Shown one piece after another: positions 3,857 through 7,932 of a stretch of DNA of 7,932 bases. Under the pieces are notes generated by a model. The model searched no databases. It saw only the letters and a program-made list of their open reading frames with translations, and had not been told where the DNA came from. The stretch's first letter is position 1. The number at the start of each line of letters is the position of its first letter. Source of the stretch: JANLIQ01 sp964358205 (GTDB lineage Bacteria; Patescibacteriota; UBA1384; 2-12-FULL-50-11); contig CAYHNZ010000036.1 of NCBI GenBank assembly GCA_964358205.1, positions 1 through 7,932 of the forward strand, given 5' to 3'. The translations under genes were made by a program, and so were the position numbers.

Positions 3857-5953
3857 TTATCGATTGCGGGAGAAGGAGACACCGAAATCCGAATGCGAGC
3901 TGCCCGGGTAACCGTCGCCGACGCTCAGACCGTCAGCATCGAAGAAGCCAGCAGAGACCAAGTCGCCATCAGACGAGCGCCGGTTAGTCCAACCGTACAT
4001 ACCCTTCAATAAACGAGCATCATCTCGTTCACTTTTCGGTTGGTTTTCGAAATACATAACCGTATCGTACATCGCTTCAACTGGTGTTTGGCGGAATAGC
4101 TTGTTAAGTTTTAGATCTTCTAGAAGTCTAGCGGCTTCTTTCCAGTCCGAATCCATTAGCTTCTCAATCGCCCCACGTTGTTCGTCGTATTCTCTCATCG
4201 CCTCGCCATACTGTACCCGCAAACTTGGGTCGGAAATCTCTGGCATGACTTTAGTGCTGAGGTACTTCGCTAACTCGCCAGTTTGTTCAAGGTAATTTCT
4301 GCTGGTCGAATCCGGAATAACTTCTCGACTGGTTAACGCCCAACCCGGACGCATCGCTTCTCTTGTGAAGAAATTTTCTTCCTTATACCAATCAGTGTCA
4401 TAGAGAACCTTCCCGTCGTCTTCTTTAGAGAATTTCGGTTGAAGAATCTCTTCGAGTCGCTTCATTGATAATGACTCACCTCCATCATCTGTATTGTGGC
4501 GGTAGACCAGAAACTGACCAAGCTCCTTCGCTTTCTTAAGTTCCTCCTCAGAGAACGGGATGGCTGGTACTTTTTCGAGATCAAATTTAAGCCCAAGAAT
4601 TTCCCGAACTTTGTCTGGCGAAACAACATTCTCGAAACCAAGGATTCTTTGTGCTTCCGTAACCTGCTCGAGCACTTCTCCCGAGAGCGGCGTAGTTATC
4701 TCGGGGATACGCGTGTCTGGAGTGGCGGGGTCTACTGCACCGTCGGGGGCTTCACGTTCGGCACCACGGCGTTGGGTCGCCTCCTGTGGCACATAGCCAA
4801 CGTGACGAATGAGTTCATCAAGTTTTTGCTTGTCTTGTTTACTCTCAAGCTTGTTGGAATAGTAATAGCTAAGCGCTTTTTGGAAGGTCTCGTTAATGTC
4901 ACCATTGTAAAACTGTTGGACGAACTCAGTGACTCGTCTTGGCTCGACGCGATCATCAAAGGTGAACTTCTGCGGCTGATCGGCGGCCACCGAGCGATTC
5001 TGAACTAGCTCTTTGGCCGCTTTGTGGAATTCTTTATATTTACCGAGTACCTCTTCAATACCAGGAATTTCCCGAAGCTGTTTCTGGGGTAAGCGCTGAT
5101 CGCGGGTAGTCAGGTAGGATTCCTGCGGTACTAATGAGCTAGCATCCGTTTCGGCCGCAACTCCGAACATCACATCAATGGAGTGCGAGAAGGTTTCTTC
5201 TGGCAAGTGGGAAACTTCTTTTTGGTAGTTCCAGCGGCGGAGCTGAGCCGGATCAAGCGGTTCGCGTGCAAAATAGCCCTTGCCAGGTGGGTTCATTAAG
5301 CCAACGATTTTAGTTTGTTCTCGACTAACACTAACTGCTTCTGAAGCGTCTTCTGACAAGACTACTTCCGTATTGCGTTCAAGAGCGTCCAGAACTTCGT
5401 GCAAACGAATGAGGATATTGGGAGCGGCGGCATTGAGCTCATCGAGAATTACCATCTTTTGCTTACCTTCCTCGACACGCAAACCGGAGGTAACTTTACC
5501 ATCGGCAAAAATATATTCCGGATCGTCTAGGCGTTCACGGTGAGGGTTTGGAATGTAGCGACCCATCAGATCTTCAACGTCACTGGCACCATTTAAGTTG
5601 ACGTAGTGGACTTCCCAGCCAAGCTCTGAAGCCATTTTTCGGGCAGTCGTGGTTTTACCAATACTCGTGCCGCCCTCTAGAAGAATTGGCTCACCTTGGA
5701 GAAAGCTAACGGCTAGCTTCTGTTGGAGCTCGAGCGAGAAGCGATCGTTGATATAGTCTTTGTAGTGTTCCGGATCAGGAACATACTGGCTACCAACCTC
5801 GGCTTTCTTCAGTTCGACGCCAAGATACGAAACGCTGGATTCTTTTTCAGTGATTACGGCATCTGGTTTTTGCTCAATTTCAGTTTCCGGAGCCTCCGCC
5901 TCGGTTTTTACTTCTGGATCAATATGTGGTTGCTGTTCAATTCCTTCAGGCAT
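3857..5953 (-). CDS. MoxR/dynein-related AAA+ ATPase fused to a DGR-diversified C-terminal domain (target protein)
   Basis: This 698-residue protein has three parts. Residues 1-50 are acidic and probably disordered. Residues about 70-340 form an AAA+ module: Walker A GGTSIGKT (94-101, Lys100), the region NLNGASDVEDLMGRY (119-133), Walker B MVILDEL (167-173, Asp171-Glu172), sensor LMNPP (219-223) and a putative arginine finger near 239-240. This is the MoxR/CobS/midasin-like AAA_5 type. After a Pro/Glu-rich linker (about 390-425), residues about 430-698 resemble the C-type-lectin-like variable domains of Patescibacterial DGR targets (WYKEENFF, GWALTSREVIPDSTSRNYL, GWTNRRSSDG, GVSFSR). The last 40 residues are the VR. 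No signal peptide or membrane helix is visible. The gene overlaps the upstream 142-aa gene by 8 nt, which suggests translational coupling. Inference: ATP hydrolysis is coupled to recognition of a changing ligand. Confidence 0.93.
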   Translation of the reverse strand: MPEGIEQQPHIDPEVKTEAEAPETEIEQKPDAVITEKESSVSYLGVELKKAEVGSQYVPDPEHYKDYINDRFSLELQQKLAVSFLQGEPILLEGGTSIGKTTTARKMASELGWEVHYVNLNGASDVEDLMGRYIPNPHRERLDDPEYIFADGKVTSGLRVEEGKQKMVILDELNAAAPNILIRLHEVLDALERNTEVVLSEDASEAVSVSREQTKIVGLMNPPGKGYFAREPLDPAQLRRWNYQKEVSHLPEETFSHSIDVMFGVAAETDASSLVPQESYLTTRDQRLPQKQLREIPGIEEVLGKYKEFHKAAKELVQNRSVAADQPQKFTFDDRVEPRRVTEFVQQFYNGDINETFQKALSYYYSNKLESKQDKQKLDELIRHVGYVPQEATQRRGAEREAPDGAVDPATPDTRIPEITTPLSGEVLEQVTEAQRILGFENVVSPDKVREILGLKFDLEKVPAIPFSEEELKKAKELGQFLVYRHNTDDGGESLSMKRLEEILQPKFSKEDDGKVLYDTDWYKEENFFTREAMRPGWALTSREVIPDSTSRNYLEQTGELAKYLSTKVMPEISDPSLRVQYGEAMREYDEQRGAIEKLMDSDWKEAARLLEDLKLNKLFRQTPVEAMYDTVMYFENQPKSERDDARLLKGMYGWTNRRSSDGDLVSAGFFDADGLSVGDGYPGSSHSDFGVSFSRNR
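3862..3981 (-). repeat. DGR variable repeat (VR), last 40 codons of the AAA+ target
   Basis: This copy matches the TR with all differences at TR adenines. It encodes residues about 659-698 of the target, in phase with the gene, and the stop codon directly follows. Relative to TR translation, 13 residues differ (N to D, Y to S, N to F, N to D, N to S, D to G, N to D, D to G, N to Y, D to G, N to S, N to H, I to F) and one changed codon is silent. Unchanged scaffold residues include RSSDG, the GLxV pair and GVSFSR. The FSR ending is typical of the C-type-lectin/FGE-like fold used as the DGR variable domain. Confidence 0.95.
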
Positions 5954-6374
5954 GTTGATAGGTAGCGCCGACTCGGGGCAGGAAGGTTAAGCCGGTTTGC
6001 TGAATTTCTGATAATTGCTGTCGACTAACCAGGAGAACGGTCTGGTTTTCTTTGTAGTTTGGTGAGTAAATCGCTCGCTGCATTGTCGCTTTGTCCGAAA
6101 TCTCGATCTGGCCAGTTGGATACTGGACGACGAAGTCATAGGCTTGCTTCAGCGTATCGGGATGATGGCCATCGAGAACGAGGAAATTCTTAGAACCTTT
6201 ATGGGAAGAGTGGATTAGGTGGTAAACCGATTCCTGCTCCTCGTAACCAACTTTTTTGAGGCGTTCTCGGTAGTTATTGAGCGCTTCTTCGTTCTCAGCA
6301 ATAATCAACGGCACTTCTTTCGAAAAACCGGAACGATCTAAGAACTCATCAAAAGGACGCTCATCAATTCCCAT
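5946..6374 (-). CDS. Conserved-looking hypothetical protein (142 aa) between VWA and AAA+ genes
   Basis: I do not recognise a family. The protein is soluble, with no Cys, no signal peptide and no membrane segment. It appears alpha/beta: VPLIIAENEEALNNYRERL (strand plus amphipathic helix), then KNFLVLDGHHPDTLKQAYDF (hydrophobic strand, DGHH turn, helix), then QTVLLVSRQQLSEI near the end. Two repeated strand-helix units are possible. The ATG is 12 nt after the VWA stop codon, beside a TTAATTAA palindrome and without a visible Shine-Dalgarno site; the stop lies 8 nt inside the AAA+ gene. This placement predicts a third component or adaptor of the AAA+/VWA complex. A function cannot be given from sequence alone. 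Confidence 0.8.
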   Translation of the reverse strand: MGIDERPFDEFLDRSGFSKEVPLIIAENEEALNNYRERLKKVGYEEQESVYHLIHSSHKGSKNFLVLDGHHPDTLKQAYDFVVQYPTGQIEISDKATMQRAIYSPNYKENQTVLLVSRQQLSEIQQTGLTFLPRVGATYQHA

Positions 6375-6386
6375 AGCTTAATTAAG

Positions 6387-7932
6387 TCAGAACTGATCCG
6401 ATCTTTCAATCACTTCCCGAATTAAATCGGCCAGCTTGTCGGACATTTCTTTAGTATCGACGTTAGCTAGACTATTGGGATAGTAATGCTCGACGTGGCC
6501 AGTTCCACGACCGATACCGAGACCAATTAGCTTTTGGGTAGTTTCTTTTTGGATTCGTTCAACGACGTTCTCTAGCTCATACTCTTCTCCTGAGTGCTGC
6601 GGTGACTCTACTGGCTGTCCGTCAGAGAGCGGGATCAAGAATTTTTCCGAAGCTTGTTGTTTGGCCAGTCGCTCCGAAGCTTGTTCCAATGCCCAGCCGT
6701 CATCGTTATATCTGGCGCGCGAGGTAGAAACCTCAGAAAGCATAGCCCCCATTTTTTCTCTTACCTCTTCAGTCATCGTCTCTTCAAAGGCCTTAAAAAC
6801 GTGAATTCGGTCATTAAAACCGAGAATCTCATTATCGATTGAGAGTCGATTTAAGACTTCCGATAGGACAATCGCACCCTTGAACGTCTCGTCAATCTTC
6901 TCGCCCTGCATTGAGCCGGAAAGGTCAACTAGCAGGCTAATGGCGTAATCTTTTTCCTGTGGCATTTCTCGTCGTTCCCAGGCTCGGCTTTCCATCGCCG
7001 GTACGTCTTTGGCTTTCTCCTGAATCCGACGTTTAATATCGATATGTTTGCCGGAACGGAAGCCGCTGTCCCACATATGAGCGCGTCGAGCGACAAAAAC
7101 CGCTCGTAAATCGTCCTCAAGCTTGTCGATCGTCTCTAAGACTTCCCGGCGCTTTTCTTCGTAGACGTTAGCGTTCGCTTCCATTGTCTTTTCAACTAAT
7201 TCTCGATATTTATCCAGTTCTGCTTGGTGTTCTGGCGATAGTTCCTTGGCTGTTTTCTCCGACTGACGAGTTTGTCGTTCCACCTTGGCTTGCTCACGTG
7301 TTTCTTCGGCCGGATCCTCAAGAAGCTTGCCACGAAGCTCCTCGCTTACGGAGTTTTCAAATTCTTGAAGAGCTTGGCGAGCTCGTTCGGCCAGCTCTTC
7401 CTTGACCTCTTCGGGTAAACTTTCAATGTAGTCTCGAATGGCCTGTTTAGTCTCTTCGCTCAATGAGTCCAGATCGATCGGGGCGGTTTGCTCTTGTTGT
7501 TCCTGTTGTTGATCTTGACCTCCTTCAGGCTGCTCTTGTTGGCTTCGACGCCGTTCCTGCTGCTCATGGACTTGATCGATGGCTTGTTGGAGAGCGCCTT
7601 GCAGCTCTTGTTGCTGTTCCGGACTCAAGCGATCTTTCAGCTCTTGCGGCAGTTGCGGCTGACCTTCCCCGGGTTCACCCTCGCCAGATTGCTTTTGCAT
7701 GTCCCGCATTTTTTGTTCCATCTTCTCGTCTTCCACATCTTGATCGACGAGCTTTTTGAACTCCGGCCAGATTTCTTCTAGGTTAATTTCATAGGAAGTT
7801 TTAGCGTATTTAGTGATGAGCTCTTCGCTTTTGTCAGCCTCCTTACGAGAAGGGTAGCGCCACCAAGAGTCTTGGGCGTTGGGCAGGGTTTTAGCGACAA
7901 CTTCTTTGACCTCGTCCGGCAAGTCATCGCTC
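6387..7932 (-). CDS. VWA-domain protein, CobT/midasin-like partner of the AAA+ ATPase, N-terminus beyond window
   Basis: The frame is open to the right edge. A TTG at 7922 is only an internal Leu, preceded by S-D-D, so the start is outside. Numbers count from that Leu. Residues 60-150 are a Gln/Glu-rich low-complexity linker, and 150-280 are charged and helical, probably coiled coil. Residues about 325-511 form a von Willebrand factor A domain with the MIDAS motif DLSGS (333-337) and a second metal loop LSDG (432-435). The MIDAS threonine position is not clear (YNDDGWAL, 405-412). A helical N-terminus, an acidic linker and a C-terminal VWA with DxSGS is the architecture of CobT, NorD and ViaA-type partners of MoxR ATPases. 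The VWA domain probably binds a metal-dependent ligand or the ATPase ring. It is the first gene in view of the three-gene operon. Confidence 0.9.
   Translation of the reverse strand, partial: SDDLPDEVKEVVAKTLPNAQDSWWRYPSRKEADKSEELITKYAKTSYEINLEEIWPEFKKLVDQDVEDEKMEQKMRDMQKQSGEGEPGEGQPQLPQELKDRLSPEQQQELQGALQQAIDQVHEQQERRRSQQEQPEGGQDQQQEQQEQTAPIDLDSLSEETKQAIRDYIESLPEEVKEELAERARQALQEFENSVSEELRGKLLEDPAEETREQAKVERQTRQSEKTAKELSPEHQAELDKYRELVEKTMEANANVYEEKRREVLETIDKLEDDLRAVFVARRAHMWDSGFRSGKHIDIKRRIQEKAKDVPAMESRAWERREMPQEKDYAISLLVDLSGSMQGEKIDETFKGAIVLSEVLNRLSIDNEILGFNDRIHVFKAFEETMTEEVREKMGAMLSEVSTSRARYNDDGWALEQASERLAKQQASEKFLIPLSDGQPVESPQHSGEEYELENVVERIQKETTQKLIGLGIGRGTGHVEHYYPNSLANVDTKEMSDKLADLIREVIERSDQF

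Noticed and set aside
3406..3981. TR and VR as a CRISPR array or insertion-sequence repeats
   Set aside because: There are only two copies at one offset, with strictly adenine-directed differences, no spacers, no transposase and no terminal inverted repeats.
4496..5008. 170-codon plus frame opposite the AAA+ gene
   Set aside because: It is an antisense shadow: the minus strand carries the clear AAA+ protein through the same bases, and the plus translation has no recognisable motif.
7463..7781. Leucine-rich plus frames that resemble membrane segments
   Set aside because: They are the antisense of the Gln/Glu-rich linker of the VWA gene (CAG and GAG codons read as CTG and CTC), so the hydrophobicity is an artefact.

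Overview
The window most likely comes from a Candidate Phyla Radiation (Patescibacteria) bacterium, probably a metagenome contig. The main evidence is a diversity-generating retroelement (DGR) whose reverse transcriptase, accessory protein and variable-domain style are those common in that group. Other support is the compact layout with overlapping genes, small standalone proteins, a GFTLIE-type pilin and few Shine-Dalgarno sites. TGA ends several frames, so the TGA-to-Gly code of Absconditabacteria/Gracilibacteria is not used. The assignment is inferred; there is no rRNA or other marker gene here.

Left part (1-1875): a type IV pilin-like protein (cut by the left edge), a standalone FAD/NAD(P)-binding reductase and a 72-residue HTH_XRE regulator all lie on the minus strand. 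The regulator has an extended -10 promoter and probably a leaderless mRNA. A 49-residue zinc-ribbon protein lies on the plus strand.

Centre (1854-3981): a complete DGR. It holds a DGR-class reverse transcriptase (minus), an Avd accessory protein (plus, head-to-head with the RT), a template repeat TR (3406-3525, minus sense) and the matching variable repeat VR (3862-3981). TR and VR align without gaps over 119 bp with 15 differences. Every difference falls on an adenine of the TR sense strand, the hallmark of adenine-specific mutagenic homing. The 15 changes alter 13 amino acids and are silent in one codon.

Right part (3857-7932): a tightly packed minus-strand operon. It encodes a VWA-domain protein (runs off the right edge), an unrecognised 142-residue protein, and a 698-residue MoxR/dynein-related AAA+ ATPase whose last 40 residues are the VR. 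MoxR ATPases and VWA proteins usually work as pairs (CobS/CobT, NorQ/NorD, RavA/ViaA). The DGR therefore appears to diversify a binding surface attached to an ATP-driven AAA+/VWA machine. No signal peptide or membrane segment is visible in the ATPase, so the diversified surface is probably cytosolic. That fusion and its operon are the most interesting content. The locus has further oddities: Avd lies antisense between TR and RT, the RT probably uses an ATT start overlapping the avd ATG, and the TR resembles VR only partly at its 5' side, which hints at a second target elsewhere.
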